From Sporomusa acidovorans (GTDB taxonomy: Bacteria > Bacillota > Negativicutes > Sporomusales > Sporomusaceae): 64,000 nucleotides of DNA. Shown here in pieces: positions 42,462 through 52,452 of this stretch. The DNA lies in assembly GCF_900101845.1 (NCBI RefSeq), contig NZ_FNAM01000006.1, positions 62,001 through 126,000 on the forward strand. Reading direction: 5' to 3'. The position numbers were made by a program, and so were the translations under genes. The notes beneath the pieces were generated by a model, which searched no databases, was not told where the DNA came from, and was given only the letters and a program-made list of their open reading frames with translations. The first letter of the stretch is position 1; every line of letters begins with the position of its first letter.

Positions 42462-42666
42462 AGAAAAGCCTCCCTGGCACTGCTAAATTAAACCAAATCA
42501 ATTTTACCATAAATCACAGCCAATAGCTCTTCGAAAATAAATTTTCCGGAAAAACCGGCACCGTTTCCTGTCCCGGAGTAGACAACAGTTTATTTTCCAT
42601 ACAAGCTGCAAATCCAGTCTGATCACCATAGTATGTAATAACCTGTTAGTAAAGGAGGGCATACTT

Positions 42667-42783
42667 ATGAGTTTTGGATTTGGAGGATGCGGTGGTCGGA
42701 ATGGCTCTGGGATAATAATTATCATTATTATTATTATCCTGGTGTTATGCTGCTTCGACAATGACTGCAGCCCTACCTGTTAA
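42667..42783 (+). CDS. YjcZ-like sporulation mini-protein, third copy (38 aa)
   Basis: ATG with AAAGGAGGGC. Same layout as the two copies at 22.2 and 23.5 kb: MSFGFGGCGGRNGSG, nine Ile in a row, LVLCCFDNDCSPTC. More diverged, and 19 kb away on the opposite strand. An inverted repeat (ACCGCCTGC/GCAGACGGT, 42829-42857) follows as terminator. Confidence 0.75.
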   Translation: MSFGFGGCGGRNGSGIIIIIIIIILVLCCFDNDCSPTC

Positions 42784-42828
42784 AAACCCATAGGCTAGCT
42801 GACAACCACAACGAGATTAGCACAATAG

Positions 42829-42862
42829 AAAACCGCCTGCCAAAATAGCAGACGGTATTTCT
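42829..42862 (+). terminator. Terminator after the third YjcZ-like gene
   Basis: ACCGCCTGC/GCAGACGGT imperfect hairpin followed by ATTTCTATTTT. Confidence 0.65.
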
Positions 42863-42931
42863 ATTTTCCGGCCGTAGTGCCGTTTTTGTGGTTGGCATTC
42901 GTTATGTTTCATCACTGCCTCACTCTCAGTG

Positions 42932-43660
42932 TCAGATCGGTGTAGCAAGGTCAATCATTTCCAAATAAATCTTCTTACACTTTTGAAAATCGGCATTTTT
43001 GATAGTTTCCACAATTTGCTTATGATAATAGGTACTATTTTGCATGAATTCTATTATAGACCGCCCTTCATTCTCAATAATTTGACAGCGATGTACATTT
43101 ATCGATTTTAAGTATTGGTAAATGGACTCTCTTGCTGCAATAAAGGCCAAAACAAAAAGCGAATTCTTGGATGCTTTACAGATTTGGTAATGAAATTCCA
43201 AATCCGCTTCTATAAGGCGATCAATGTCGATATTGTCTGCTTCTTTCACCTCATTGGTTACCCGTTCATATTCATCAAAAGCTTTCTCGAGCTCTAAAAT
43301 GCATTCACTAGTTGCTCGCTCAATAGCTAACCGGACACACTCTATTTCAATACATTTTCTGAACTCGCAGACATCATTCAACATTTCCGGTTTCATAAAC
43401 AACTCAGTAACTTCGCTTACATATTTGCGAAAACTGAACTTTTTTACGAAAGTACCCTCTCCCGCTTTTGTTTCAACAATTCCCAAAGTATTAAGCTTTT
43501 GCAGCGCCATTCTTATCGTTAGCCTATTGACTCCAAAATTGTTTGCTAACTCCTGTTCAGAGGGAATTTTAAATCCAGCTTCCCACTGTTTTGACGTAAT
43601 ATTTTCTTTAATCTTATCACAAACTTGATCTACAAGGCTGACTTTGACTAACTTTGCCAC
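42932..43660 (-). CDS. GntR/FadR-family transcription regulator
   Basis: 242 residues from GTG 43660, with AAGGAG six bases upstream. N-terminal winged HTH (WEAGFKIPSEQELANNFGVNRLTIRMALQKLNTLGIVETK...) and a C-terminal FCD helical domain with metal/ligand-type residues (EFRKCIEIECVRLAIERA, DLEFHYQICKASKN, YYHKQIVETIK). FCD regulators sense small organic acids. The nearest acid-sugar genes are the dehydratase/MFS pair 6-9 kb away; the neighbouring dms operon is the alternative target. Confidence 0.88.
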   Translation of the reverse strand: MAKLVKVSLVDQVCDKIKENITSKQWEAGFKIPSEQELANNFGVNRLTIRMALQKLNTLGIVETKAGEGTFVKKFSFRKYVSEVTELFMKPEMLNDVCEFRKCIEIECVRLAIERATSECILELEKAFDEYERVTNEVKEADNIDIDRLIEADLEFHYQICKASKNSLFVLAFIAARESIYQYLKSINVHRCQIIENEGRSIIEFMQNSTYYHKQIVETIKNADFQKCKKIYLEMIDLATPI

Positions 43661-43739
43661 ACTATTCTCCTTTATAATATTACTTTTTATTATTAGAATC
43701 TGTTTCAAAAACAAGCCATACTATTATATAATGTTTTCT

Positions 43740-44195
43740 CTAGTTAGCAATATCATATAGTATAGACGCACGAAATATGAGACATATCTATTATGACATT
43801 TTATAATTCATCTGCAACAAGGTAAATTCCAATTAATATTATAACTGGAATTGACTGTAACCGCAATGTATTGATACGTGTTTATCAATGCATTTTGTTC
43901 ACTATTTCTGCCTATTCTTTGCTTCAATGTATATTGCCAGCTACTCTGCGATAGCACTTCCAAGAGGGCATCATCAGTCAGCGCATGAGACATGCCCTTG
44001 CACTTCGTTCACTCTCGATGAGCGTTACTTTACAGTATCCTTAAAGGGATTTGCTGAAATATAAATCAAAGTAACTAGCCTGAAACAACTCAAGCTAGTC
44101 ACTCCTGTAGCACAAAAAACTTTAGTTGAATAGGAAAACTCTGCTACACAATTCGATTCACAAGCTGACCTTAGTACCATTAGGGTTGCTTAGAA
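43740..44195. other. Gap of about 450 bases without a supported gene
   Basis: Contains AATTCCAATTA.../TAACTGGAATT and ACTAGC/GCTAGT inverted repeats (43825-43855, 44072-44098). A 61-codon leftward frame (43808-43993) lacks a ribosome-binding site. It may be decayed sequence. The GntR gene promoter lies at its left end. Confidence 0.45.
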
Positions 44196-45041
44196 TTAAA
44201 AAGGCAAAAAATTGTTTGGCCCCACTACATACAACAGGGATCGTCCAACAAAGGAACCAAATAAGATAAAAATAAAGCTGAGAAGGCAAACCCGAAAATT
44301 GACAGTATTGATCTTGCCTGACCAATATGTAAAAGCCAAGCCCATAGGCAACACGCAGGCAAAGAGTACATAGACCAATAGCCATAGCAAATACTCGCTG
44401 GTTACTACTGTAAAAACGTGTTGAAGCTTGGCGACTGCATATTGATCTCCGGTAACCTGCCCCAGCATGGACAGCATCCACAATACGGAAATAAACAGAA
44501 CAAGTCCGCACATTCCCATGATCAGTAGCGCACTCTTAGCCATAGGTTGGGTATCCGTTGAGGTGTTAAGAAAAAATACCGTAAAAGAACCAAATAATAA
44601 AGTGGTAGCAAAAAAGGACAGCGGCACCCAGCCAGAATTCCATATTATTTGTGCGGGAATCAGGTACACCATAGCACTGGCCGCGACAGCATAAAGGCCC
44701 AGCAAGCTGGTGATGATACCCAATGGAGTCTGATAACTCTCTTCGTGCTTCCACCAAGTAAAACTGTATAAACAAGCAGCACCGGCAAAGGCCCCACTCA
44801 AAAGATTTTCCCGGCTCAGCCAGGAACTACCAATATTCATCAGGGCATATGCACCATTGATCGGTTGGCCTAAATGAAGCATGGCTACCAGCATGCCGCA
44901 GGCTACCACGGGAAAAATTGTCATGGCAGCAATTCTAACTTGGGGCTTGTGGGCTGTGTTACGCTGCAACCAAGTTGTAGCCAGGCTTAAACCGCAGGCT
45001 AGCTGCAGCAGAACGGTAAAGATAACTAATGACCATTCCAT
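44196..45041 (-). CDS. dmsC: DMSO reductase-type membrane anchor subunit
   Basis: 281 residues, eight predicted membrane helices, DmsC-like (MEWSLVIFTVLLQLACGLSL at the start; GQPINGAYALMNIGSSWLSRE). It anchors the catalytic pair outside the membrane and takes electrons from menaquinol. Its ATG directly abuts the dmsB stop. Last gene of dmsABC. Confidence 0.9.
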   Translation of the reverse strand: MEWSLVIFTVLLQLACGLSLATTWLQRNTAHKPQVRIAAMTIFPVVACGMLVAMLHLGQPINGAYALMNIGSSWLSRENLLSGAFAGAACLYSFTWWKHEESYQTPLGIITSLLGLYAVAASAMVYLIPAQIIWNSGWVPLSFFATTLLFGSFTVFFLNTSTDTQPMAKSALLIMGMCGLVLFISVLWMLSMLGQVTGDQYAVAKLQHVFTVVTSEYLLWLLVYVLFACVLPMGLAFTYWSGKINTVNFRVCLLSFIFILFGSFVGRSLLYVVGPNNFLPF

Positions 45042-45611
45042 TTATGCATACCCTCCTTTTCTGGCTTCCGGTTTTACCTTATAACGGGAAGATGGTTTCG
45101 TAATCTCAGGAGACGGAATATTGCGGATGGAAATAGTAACGCCTGGAAGACTAGCAAAATCAGAGAGTTTACCAACTTCGATGGCCCTCATGGGACAAGC
45201 TGCTACACAGGCAGGCTGCTCACCGTCTTTTACATTTTTCAGACACATATTGCACTTTTTTACCTTGCCGCTAGCGGCACTAAATTGAGGTGCGCCATAA
45301 GGGCAGGCCCAGGTACAGTATTTACACCCAATGCACCGCTCCGGGTTATGAATCACAAGGCCGTCTTCCGTTCTTTTCGTATAGGCCTTGGCCGGACAAA
45401 CCTTGGCGCAGACCGGGTCATCACAGTGATTGCAGGACATGGAAACATTATATACATAAACCTTGGGAAACTCGCCGCCTTCAATGGAACGTACTTTTCT
45501 TAGCCTTTGACCGGGCTCTGCTTGGTTAATATCCTTGCAGGCGATTTCGCAGGTTTTACAATTAATGCACTTAGTTGTATCGACGTAAAAGGCCAATTGA
45601 TTACTATTCAT
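45042..45611 (-). CDS. dmsB: DMSO reductase-type iron-sulfur subunit
   Basis: 189 residues with four Cys clusters for four 4Fe-4S centres: CINCKTCEIAC, CNHCDDPVCAKVCP, CIGCKYCTWACP and CNMCLKNVKDGEQPACVAACP. Transfers electrons from DmsC to the molybdenum subunit. ATG with GGAG; 17 bases after dmsA. Confidence 0.94.
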   Translation of the reverse strand: MNSNQLAFYVDTTKCINCKTCEIACKDINQAEPGQRLRKVRSIEGGEFPKVYVYNVSMSCNHCDDPVCAKVCPAKAYTKRTEDGLVIHNPERCIGCKYCTWACPYGAPQFSAASGKVKKCNMCLKNVKDGEQPACVAACPMRAIEVGKLSDFASLPGVTISIRNIPSPEITKPSSRYKVKPEARKGGYA

Positions 45612-45628
45612 TGCAAAATCTCCTTCCC

Positions 45629-47974
45629 TTATTGCTTGGCTACTTGAACCAAGATAGTATGCTGGGCGTTGCCATGGGCTAACGGAGTCGGTCGCTGGCT
45701 AGTCAGAATGTTGATGCAGCCACGCTGGCAAACACCTTCTGCATTCGGGGTATACCAAGCCCCTTGCGGAATAGCCACAACACCAGGACGAATACGTTGC
45801 GTAAGCCGAACAGGTATAACAAGGGCACCGCGATCATTAAAGACCTTAGCTTTGCATCCGTCACCAATACCCCGGCCAGCAGCATCATCGGGATGCATCC
45901 ACATAGTCTGACCTTCGGCTTCTTCCAGCCAAGGCGTTTCATCAAAGATAGAGTGAGTCCGCCGTTTAATATGGGGCCCGATACACTGCAGCGGATATTT
46001 CTCTATCAGCGGATCTGACGGTCCCTCCCACGCGGCAATATATTTAGGCACACCGGGAATTTCCGGATGATTCATAGCGTGCAGAGTTTTAGAAAAGATC
46101 TCAATTTTCCCTGAGGGAGTTTTAAAGGGATATCTTTCCCGATCACTGATCTCCTTAGCATAGGCGACATGAAGGTTAGCTTCTTTTTTGAAGCAACCTG
46201 TTTGTTTCAATTCTTCCCAGGCGGGAAAACCCGGCTCATTCTTCTGGGCATCAGCCACAATTTCCTTTAGCCAGTCTACATCACTTTTGCCTTCGGTAAA
46301 CTTGGCTCCCATACCTAGTTTTTCAGCCACCTGGCTGATCCACCAATAATCACGCTTGCACTCGCCTGGTGCTTCCACAGCTTTACTGCCCAGGAGTACA
46401 TACTGATCGCCAGACCAGGGATAGCCAAGATCATCCCGTTCAAAGGCATGGTCAGAAGGCAAAATAACATCGGCAAATTTGAGGCTGGGGGTAATAAAAT
46501 GGTCGGAGGCCACAATAAACTGCACCAAATTCTCATCCTGCAGGATCTTTTTTGTTTTATTAATATCTGAATGCTGGTTTATTAACGTATTGCTGGCCAA
46601 ATTCCAGATAAATTTAATATTGCTTTTGAGGGGGCCATTTTTCACCCCGTCGGCCGCCGTCATTTCCGTGCCCCGTACAATAGCATCTGTCCACAAGAAC
46701 ACCGGAATAGATGTTTTGACGGCATTGGTACCAATCGGCAAGATCGGTTTAATTTTCAAGCTATTATTTCTGTAACCCTCGCCAGTGCCGCTACCGCCGC
46801 CAAGTTTACCAATATTTCCGGTCATAGCTGCCAAAACCGCCCCCATCCGTACGGATAGCTCACCCTGAGCATGACGCTGCGGTCCAAGCCCCTGCATCAA
46901 TTGGGCCGGCTTGGTTGTAGCATAATCAATGGCCAGTTGACGGATAGTTAAGGCATCTATTCCGGTAATCGCTTCAGCCCATTCGGGGGTTTTGGGCTGA
47001 CCATCCCCTTCTCCTAAAACATAGCTTTTAAAAGAATTGCCTGCAGGGACGCCTTCTGGCATATGAGCTTCATCAAAGCCTATGCAATATTTATCCAAGA
47101 AGACTTGGTCCTGAAGATTTTCCTGAATAATGACATAAGCCATAGCTACAAAAAGAGCTGTATCGGTGGTAGGCTTTAAAGGAATCCATTGATCGGCAAA
47201 AGTAGCGGCCGTCTCCGAATAGCGGGGATCAATGACAACGATCTTTGCGCCGGCTGCTTTAGCCTTTGCCAGCCAATAGTTGGAGTTCGTTTCAAAAATG
47301 GTTTCGGCCGAGTTAAAACCGTTTAAAATAATCAGCTTGGAGTGTACTAAAGTATCATAGCTATTATTATCAGCTGCACTACCCAGTATAAAGGGAGCAG
47401 CATAGGCAGCGCAGGCAGAACTATAGCTACCATAATAACTCAAGTATCCACCCAGTAAATTCATCAACCGAAACGCACTAAACCGACCGGAAACAGCCCC
47501 CCGGTCACCGGTGCCATATTGGATATATACGGCGTCATTTCCATACTTATTAAGTACATCCTTTAGGTTTTGCGCAATAAGACTAGTGGCTTCATCCCAG
47601 GAAATGCGCTGAAACTTGCCTTCCCCTCGCTTACCCACACGTTTCATCGGGTATTTGAGCCGATCAGGATGGGTTAGCCGATTAGTCGTAGAGCGCCCCC
47701 TAAGACAAGCCCGCAGCTGTGGCATTTTTTCCGTATCCGGCGAATCATCAGTAATAAGTCTTGTGATTTTCCCGTTTCTTACATAGGCTTTTAGCTGACA
47801 GCGACCGCCGCAATTGTGGTTGCAGACAACTGGCACAATACGGGTTCCATCGTCCACTTGGGCAAAAGCTGTTGACTTTAGGGAAAAATATCCTATTGGC
47901 CCCATTAAAATCGCAGCACTGGCTACTGTGCCTGATAGTTTTAAAAAATTTCTTCTGGTAATTTGATGCATCAT
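45629..47974 (-). CDS. dmsA: DMSO reductase-family molybdopterin oxidoreductase, catalytic subunit
   Basis: 781 residues. Tat signal (TRRNFLKLSG), then a 4Fe-4S Cys set (CNHNCGGRC, with a later CLRG), the molybdenum-ligand region GYLSYYGSYSSACAAYA (Ser expected as ligand in this family), and a C-terminal dinucleotide-binding domain (IGPHIKRRTHSIFDE, THAN-type LAHGNAQHT end). Closest in layout to DMSO/TMAO-type reductases; substrates such as polysulfide, selenate or arylic N-oxides remain possible. No dedicated chaperone (dmsD) is present nearby. The leader holds a long hairpin. Confidence 0.92.
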   Translation of the reverse strand: MMHQITRRNFLKLSGTVASAAILMGPIGYFSLKSTAFAQVDDGTRIVPVVCNHNCGGRCQLKAYVRNGKITRLITDDSPDTEKMPQLRACLRGRSTTNRLTHPDRLKYPMKRVGKRGEGKFQRISWDEATSLIAQNLKDVLNKYGNDAVYIQYGTGDRGAVSGRFSAFRLMNLLGGYLSYYGSYSSACAAYAAPFILGSAADNNSYDTLVHSKLIILNGFNSAETIFETNSNYWLAKAKAAGAKIVVIDPRYSETAATFADQWIPLKPTTDTALFVAMAYVIIQENLQDQVFLDKYCIGFDEAHMPEGVPAGNSFKSYVLGEGDGQPKTPEWAEAITGIDALTIRQLAIDYATTKPAQLMQGLGPQRHAQGELSVRMGAVLAAMTGNIGKLGGGSGTGEGYRNNSLKIKPILPIGTNAVKTSIPVFLWTDAIVRGTEMTAADGVKNGPLKSNIKFIWNLASNTLINQHSDINKTKKILQDENLVQFIVASDHFITPSLKFADVILPSDHAFERDDLGYPWSGDQYVLLGSKAVEAPGECKRDYWWISQVAEKLGMGAKFTEGKSDVDWLKEIVADAQKNEPGFPAWEELKQTGCFKKEANLHVAYAKEISDRERYPFKTPSGKIEIFSKTLHAMNHPEIPGVPKYIAAWEGPSDPLIEKYPLQCIGPHIKRRTHSIFDETPWLEEAEGQTMWMHPDDAAGRGIGDGCKAKVFNDRGALVIPVRLTQRIRPGVVAIPQGAWYTPNAEGVCQRGCINILTSQRPTPLAHGNAQHTILVQVAKQ

Positions 47975-48000
47975 ATCAACCTCCCATATTCGTAACTACA

Positions 48001-48060
48001 AGAGGCGGATTTGAAATGGTATGGATTGCCTCCATATCTGCATCTCTCATCCGCCTTGAG
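48001..48060 (-). promoter_or_regulatory. Long hairpin in the dmsABC leader
   Basis: Minus-strand nested stem: GGCGGAT/ATCCGCC, GAGATG/CATTTC and TATGGA/TCCATA around a GGCAA loop, about 60 bases, ending some 14 bases before the ribosome-binding site of dmsA. No T run, so not an intrinsic terminator. Possible translational or stability control. Confidence 0.5.
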
Positions 48061-48216
48061 TAAGTTGAGCGATATCTTAAATATAGTATAGGAAATTAAT
48101 CAGGGGTAGAGGTCCTATCCCCGTATGATATTGTAGAAGGGATTTTATTTATAGATAAATTGTTTGCAATCCCGGACCATGCTTCACTGCCCCGGGCTAT
48201 CTATAATTCCTCAATC

Positions 48217-49692
48217 TTAATAGAAGAAATCAATCTTTGTGTGGTAATATTTACCTAAATTACTTACGCCCCCGGTAAGCTTGCTATCCTTGATCTTCAG
48301 GTCTTGAAGTTCAGTGGTCCAAACTACATTCTTGGCAATAGTTTTTGCCACCGCCAGGAATACGCCTTTGATATTGTCAGTACCTTTAAGAAATACCGGA
48401 TAGGCTCCTGACATATAGCTGAGTGCCTGACCGTCAAAGCCGCTGGCACCATACGGCGTAGCACCGGCTTCAATGCTGCGATAAGAAACAGCCCAGCCAA
48501 AGTCGTTAACTTTCGTGTAGTCCGTCAGTGGTTTACCCTCAAAGAAGGCTGGCCGAAATTTAGTGGCGCTAGTCAGTTCTATAGCCCAGCCTTTCGGACT
48601 ATCGGACAGGTGGCTTCCTGAAACATTATTGAGTTTAGTAGAAACATAGTCGCCAATAAGCAGCAGTTTATCACCCAACTTGGCATCAAAACCCACTGCC
48701 CAGCCTTTCGAGTTCGCAAAACTGTCGCCGGTAGTGATATTCATCGTTCCGCCGACTCCGTTAGTACTGCTGAAACCAGAAACGTCAGACCAATAATATC
48801 CGCCCATCACATTAACATTTTTGCTTGCCTTAAAGTTAATTTGTGCAGTCGTAAGGGTTTTAGCATCCCCGGTGACACTATCTTTATAAGCATTTGCTGC
48901 CGTACCGTTGCCTACGACATTATTCACCGAACCGGTAAACTGAGCAGCCCCGATTGTTTTATCAAAGCGAACACCATCAACACCTATGGATTTACCCAAA
49001 ATACCATGCGAAAAGGCATCATAGGGGAAACGGCCGGCGCGAATGCTATCGAAACCAAGGGCATTTTTGGCTGTCACCGCAAAGATATCAAAGGTTACCG
49101 TTGAACCATTGCTATTATCATAGTTGCCCATTTTGCCACTAGCATTCACCCGCGCGGTCACGGACATATTATCATTGATATTGGCATTAATCTTAATGCG
49201 CTGACGATAATCAAACTTATCAGATCCATGAAGTTTTGATACGCCCGGAGCATTGGAAGTATTCCCCATATAACGAAACCTTGTTTCGCCGCTTATCCAG
49301 GTATTGGTCTTTGTTTCTACTTTAGCTACCCGGGCGCCTAACTTGTTGAGTTCGCTGGCAAACTCAGCAGACAGCTTATCAATTAGCTGCTTGTTCGTAT
49401 CGTTGGCTGTGTCATACTTGTCCATTGCTTTTGCCACAATAATCGCCATTTCATAGCGGGTTATAGTTTTGTCGCCTTTATAGTACCTGTCGCTGTAGCC
49501 ATCAACAATGCCGGCTTGTGTCAATTTCGTCACGGCGTCATAGGCCCAGTGGTTAACCGGAACATCGCTAAAAGACTGAGCAACCGCAGCCTGAGCAGTA
49601 CTGGGAATAATCGCAGTTCCGCTCGCGGTAATCGTCATAAGTGCTACCGATACAATTGTTAACCATTTGCTTATTTTGTGTCTCTTTTTCAT
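48217..49692 (-). CDS. SLH-domain outer-membrane porin (Mep45-like)
   Basis: 491 residues. Signal peptide 1-36 (AQA), one SLH domain (SFSDVPVNHWAYDAVTKLTQAGIVDGYSDR...TRYEMAIIVAKAMD), a short coiled coil (about 100-130: FASELNKLGARVAKVETK), then a beta-barrel of about 350 residues ending in an aromatic residue (TKIDFFY), as outer-membrane assembly needs. SLH binds polyamine-modified peptidoglycan and ties the outer membrane to the wall in Negativicutes. ATG with AGAGG. Strong lineage marker. Confidence 0.93.
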   Translation of the reverse strand: MKKRHKISKWLTIVSVALMTITASGTAIIPSTAQAAVAQSFSDVPVNHWAYDAVTKLTQAGIVDGYSDRYYKGDKTITRYEMAIIVAKAMDKYDTANDTNKQLIDKLSAEFASELNKLGARVAKVETKTNTWISGETRFRYMGNTSNAPGVSKLHGSDKFDYRQRIKINANINDNMSVTARVNASGKMGNYDNSNGSTVTFDIFAVTAKNALGFDSIRAGRFPYDAFSHGILGKSIGVDGVRFDKTIGAAQFTGSVNNVVGNGTAANAYKDSVTGDAKTLTTAQINFKASKNVNVMGGYYWSDVSGFSSTNGVGGTMNITTGDSFANSKGWAVGFDAKLGDKLLLIGDYVSTKLNNVSGSHLSDSPKGWAIELTSATKFRPAFFEGKPLTDYTKVNDFGWAVSYRSIEAGATPYGASGFDGQALSYMSGAYPVFLKGTDNIKGVFLAVAKTIAKNVVWTTELQDLKIKDSKLTGGVSNLGKYYHTKIDFFY

Positions 49693-49838
49693 AATACCTC
49701 TCCCCTATTACAGTTCTAAAAGTCCTCTACCTAACCTATTTTATTTATAGTTGCAATAATCACATTGCGGCATCGGCTAACCCTATATAGTGGCAATAGG
49801 TAATGCCTCCAGCCAGCAAAAAACTTGGGGTACTACCA

Positions 49839-51029
49839 TCATTTGATTATGATGGGTGGGAACGCCTTCATCGTTTCTTCGGAAAGCTCTTGTCCAATTC
49901 CAGGCAAGTCAGGCACGTCAAAGTAGCCATTGACTGGTTGATAATCATATTTACACGTTTTGATATTATAATCCAGCAAGGCAAAAGAATGCTGTTCGTG
50001 AATCAGGAAATTAGGGATTGCCGCTTCCACTTGCAGAGCAGCCGCTGTCGAGATAGGTCCGCCACAAACATGAACTTGTACGTGCATATCATATACATGC
50101 GCCATATCACATATTTTCTTGCCTTCACCAATCCCGCCGCAAGTACACAAGTCCGGTTGAATAACATCTAAAGACCGATCCTCAAAGAAAGGCCGATATC
50201 CCCATCTGCTATAGATTCTTTCTCCGCTTGCGATCGGGATGTTGACATTGTCCTTTACTTTTTTCATTAGCTTCGGATTAAGGGGCGCAACCGGTTCTTC
50301 ATAGTAAAAGACATTGTATGGCTCTAACGCTTTGCCCAACTGAATGGCTGCCATAGCATCAGTAAAACTATGAACCTCAATAATAATATCCAAACCATCT
50401 CCGCCAACTTTACGCATGGCTTCAATTCTTTCACAGGCATTCTTAAGTAGTCTTTGGGATAACGGACCTTTGTTTTTCCAGCCATGAGGGATGCCTTCTT
50501 CATCAAACATAATTGGATCGACCTTGATACAATCATATCCTTCATCCATGGCCTTTCGAGTCACGTCGGCATATTCACTTGCTTTGTAAAGGATTTCTTC
50601 TTCTTCTGTATGCCAATTGAACTGGAGCTGGGACGCATATGCTCTTAATTTTTCATTCGACTTTCCTCCTAGCAATTGGTAAACAGGTACCCCTAACGCC
50701 TTTCCTTTAATATCCCATAGTGCGATATCAATGGCACTCATGCCGGCAAAAATTACACCACCGCCACCTTGCCCCCAGAAAGTCGACGTCAACAGTTTAT
50801 TCCAAATCAGTTCCGACTTCATTGGATCCGCCCCTAGTAAGTGTCTTGCATAATCTCTCAAAATTCCCACGCCAGCCTTGCTCGCATCCCCATAAGCAAG
50901 ACCTACTTCTCCAAAGCCGCTGATGTTTTCATCCGTATTTATTTTCATTACTACCGGATTCCAAGATTGTCCACCAGCAATTTTTCTATTAAAATCAATA
51001 TCAAAAATTTCTATACTTGTTATCTTCAT
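49839..51029 (-). CDS. Enolase-superfamily dehydratase (mandelate racemase/muconate lactonizing family)
   Basis: 396 residues from ATG 51029 (AAAGGA upstream). Capping domain up to about 115 (MKITSIEIFDI...), barrel with KVDP (catalytic-strand Lys), metal ligands in IIEVHSFTDAM (E), YYEEPVAP (E) and ASGERIYSRWGYR (E), then DLCTCGGIGE and HVCGGPIS (His). This pattern is that of acid-sugar dehydratases such as galactonate or mannonate dehydratase. Followed upstream by an MFS transporter of the acid-sugar type, so the pair likely takes up and dehydrates a sugar acid. Confidence 0.87.
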   Translation of the reverse strand: MKITSIEIFDIDFNRKIAGGQSWNPVVMKINTDENISGFGEVGLAYGDASKAGVGILRDYARHLLGADPMKSELIWNKLLTSTFWGQGGGGVIFAGMSAIDIALWDIKGKALGVPVYQLLGGKSNEKLRAYASQLQFNWHTEEEEILYKASEYADVTRKAMDEGYDCIKVDPIMFDEEGIPHGWKNKGPLSQRLLKNACERIEAMRKVGGDGLDIIIEVHSFTDAMAAIQLGKALEPYNVFYYEEPVAPLNPKLMKKVKDNVNIPIASGERIYSRWGYRPFFEDRSLDVIQPDLCTCGGIGEGKKICDMAHVYDMHVQVHVCGGPISTAAALQVEAAIPNFLIHEQHSFALLDYNIKTCKYDYQPVNGYFDVPDLPGIGQELSEETMKAFPPIIIK

Positions 51030-51126
51030 ATCTATCAATCCTTTTCTACAATATTGGAGTTGCATTGCAAAGTAATTCCATCTTCCCCCCTTCTTTTAAC
51101 TCTTAAGCCTTGCAAAACAATCATTG

Positions 51127-52452
51127 TTAGTTAAGAGCTTCGTCCTTAGACTCGGCAGCCATTTTTCTCTCCGAGCGCATAGTTACCATTAACAAAAACG
51201 AAAGTATGCATAAGGCAGCTTCAAAGATAAAGACACCGCTTGTCCCCCATGACGACTGCGCAATATAACCGATGATATAGTTAGATCCGAACGTACCGAT
51301 ACTGGAGCCCGCATTAATCATGGCAATGCCTACAGCGATAATTCGCGGATCCAGGAGCGATGGGACACAAGCCCAAAAGGGTCCATAATAGCACATACTT
51401 ATCGCACCAAATAGTATTACCCCTAGTATTTTGAGTGTTAAATTATCAGTTGCCATGATAAGCAAAAACGCTAAACCTTCAACCAGCATAGGCAGGGAAG
51501 CATGATACTTTCTTTCCCCTGTTTTATCGGAGTGGCCAGCCCAAAGCGGCATCGCAATCGCCGCGATCACATAGGGCACCGCCATAATGATGCCCACCTG
51601 AGTATCTGAAAATGATTTTGAAAAGCCCTTGACAAGACCCGGCATCCAGAACCCAGCCGCTTGTGAAGCTGCCTGCACAAATGTATAAATAGCAATTAGC
51701 CTCCACAGTATTCCATTTTTGAGTATGCTAGTTAACCCTATAGACTCTGTAAAGGTTTTGCCGGCCTGGTCTTTTTGCAGCTCACCGGTCAGCCAGGTCT
51801 TTTCTTTTTCAGAAAGCCATTTAGCATCTTTCGGCTTATCTGCCAGTATCACAAAGGCCAACATACCGAAAAGAACTGTTGGGAGGCCTTCTACTGCAAA
51901 TAGCCATCTCCAACCGGCAAAGTCTAACCAATGCATATGTTGAACAATCCAGCCTGAAATCGGTGATGCAATTGCAAACGATACCGGCAGTGACAGCATG
52001 AATAAGGCTGTAACCTTTGCCCGCTCTCTGGCAGGAAACCACATGGTGAAATAATAGATCATCCCCGGAAAGAAACCGGCTTCGAACACGCCGAGCAATA
52101 GGCGTAATAACATAACCTGCGTAATAGTATGCGCGTAGAACATAGCTGCCGTAGCCAGGCCCCAGCCAATTACGATTGCGCCAATCCACCTTCTCGCCCC
52201 AATTTTCTCTACTAAAATGTTGCTTGGCACTTGTAACAAAAAATAAGACACGAAGAAAATAGATGCTATTCTGCCAAAATCCAAACTGGTGATACCCAGT
52301 TCCTGATTCATCTGCAGCGCTGCAAAACCGATATTTACTCGATCCATGCCATTGAAAAAATAGAGCAAAAAACAAAATGGGATAATGCGCCACTTAATTT
52401 TCTGTAAAATCTGGGTTCCAAATTGTTCTTCTTCAGTATCCGCTAAAGCCAT
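51127..52452 (-). CDS. MFS transporter, anion:cation symporter family (sugar-acid type)
   Basis: 441 residues from ATG 52452 (AAGGAGAG nine bases upstream). Twelve membrane helices with ACS-family features: IPFCFLLYFFNGMDRVNIGFA in helix 1, RWIGAIVIGWGLATAAM, GVFEAGFFPGMIYYFTMWFPARERAK. Relatives carry galactonate, glucarate, phthalate or tartrate. First gene of the pair with the dehydratase. Confidence 0.9.
   Translation of the reverse strand: MALADTEEEQFGTQILQKIKWRIIPFCFLLYFFNGMDRVNIGFAALQMNQELGITSLDFGRIASIFFVSYFLLQVPSNILVEKIGARRWIGAIVIGWGLATAAMFYAHTITQVMLLRLLLGVFEAGFFPGMIYYFTMWFPARERAKVTALFMLSLPVSFAIASPISGWIVQHMHWLDFAGWRWLFAVEGLPTVLFGMLAFVILADKPKDAKWLSEKEKTWLTGELQKDQAGKTFTESIGLTSILKNGILWRLIAIYTFVQAASQAAGFWMPGLVKGFSKSFSDTQVGIIMAVPYVIAAIAMPLWAGHSDKTGERKYHASLPMLVEGLAFLLIMATDNLTLKILGVILFGAISMCYYGPFWACVPSLLDPRIIAVGIAMINAGSSIGTFGSNYIIGYIAQSSWGTSGVFIFEAALCILSFLLMVTMRSERKMAAESKDEALN

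Noticed and set aside
43808..43993. Leftward 61-codon frame
   Set aside because: No ribosome-binding site or recognisable domain; may be decayed sequence.
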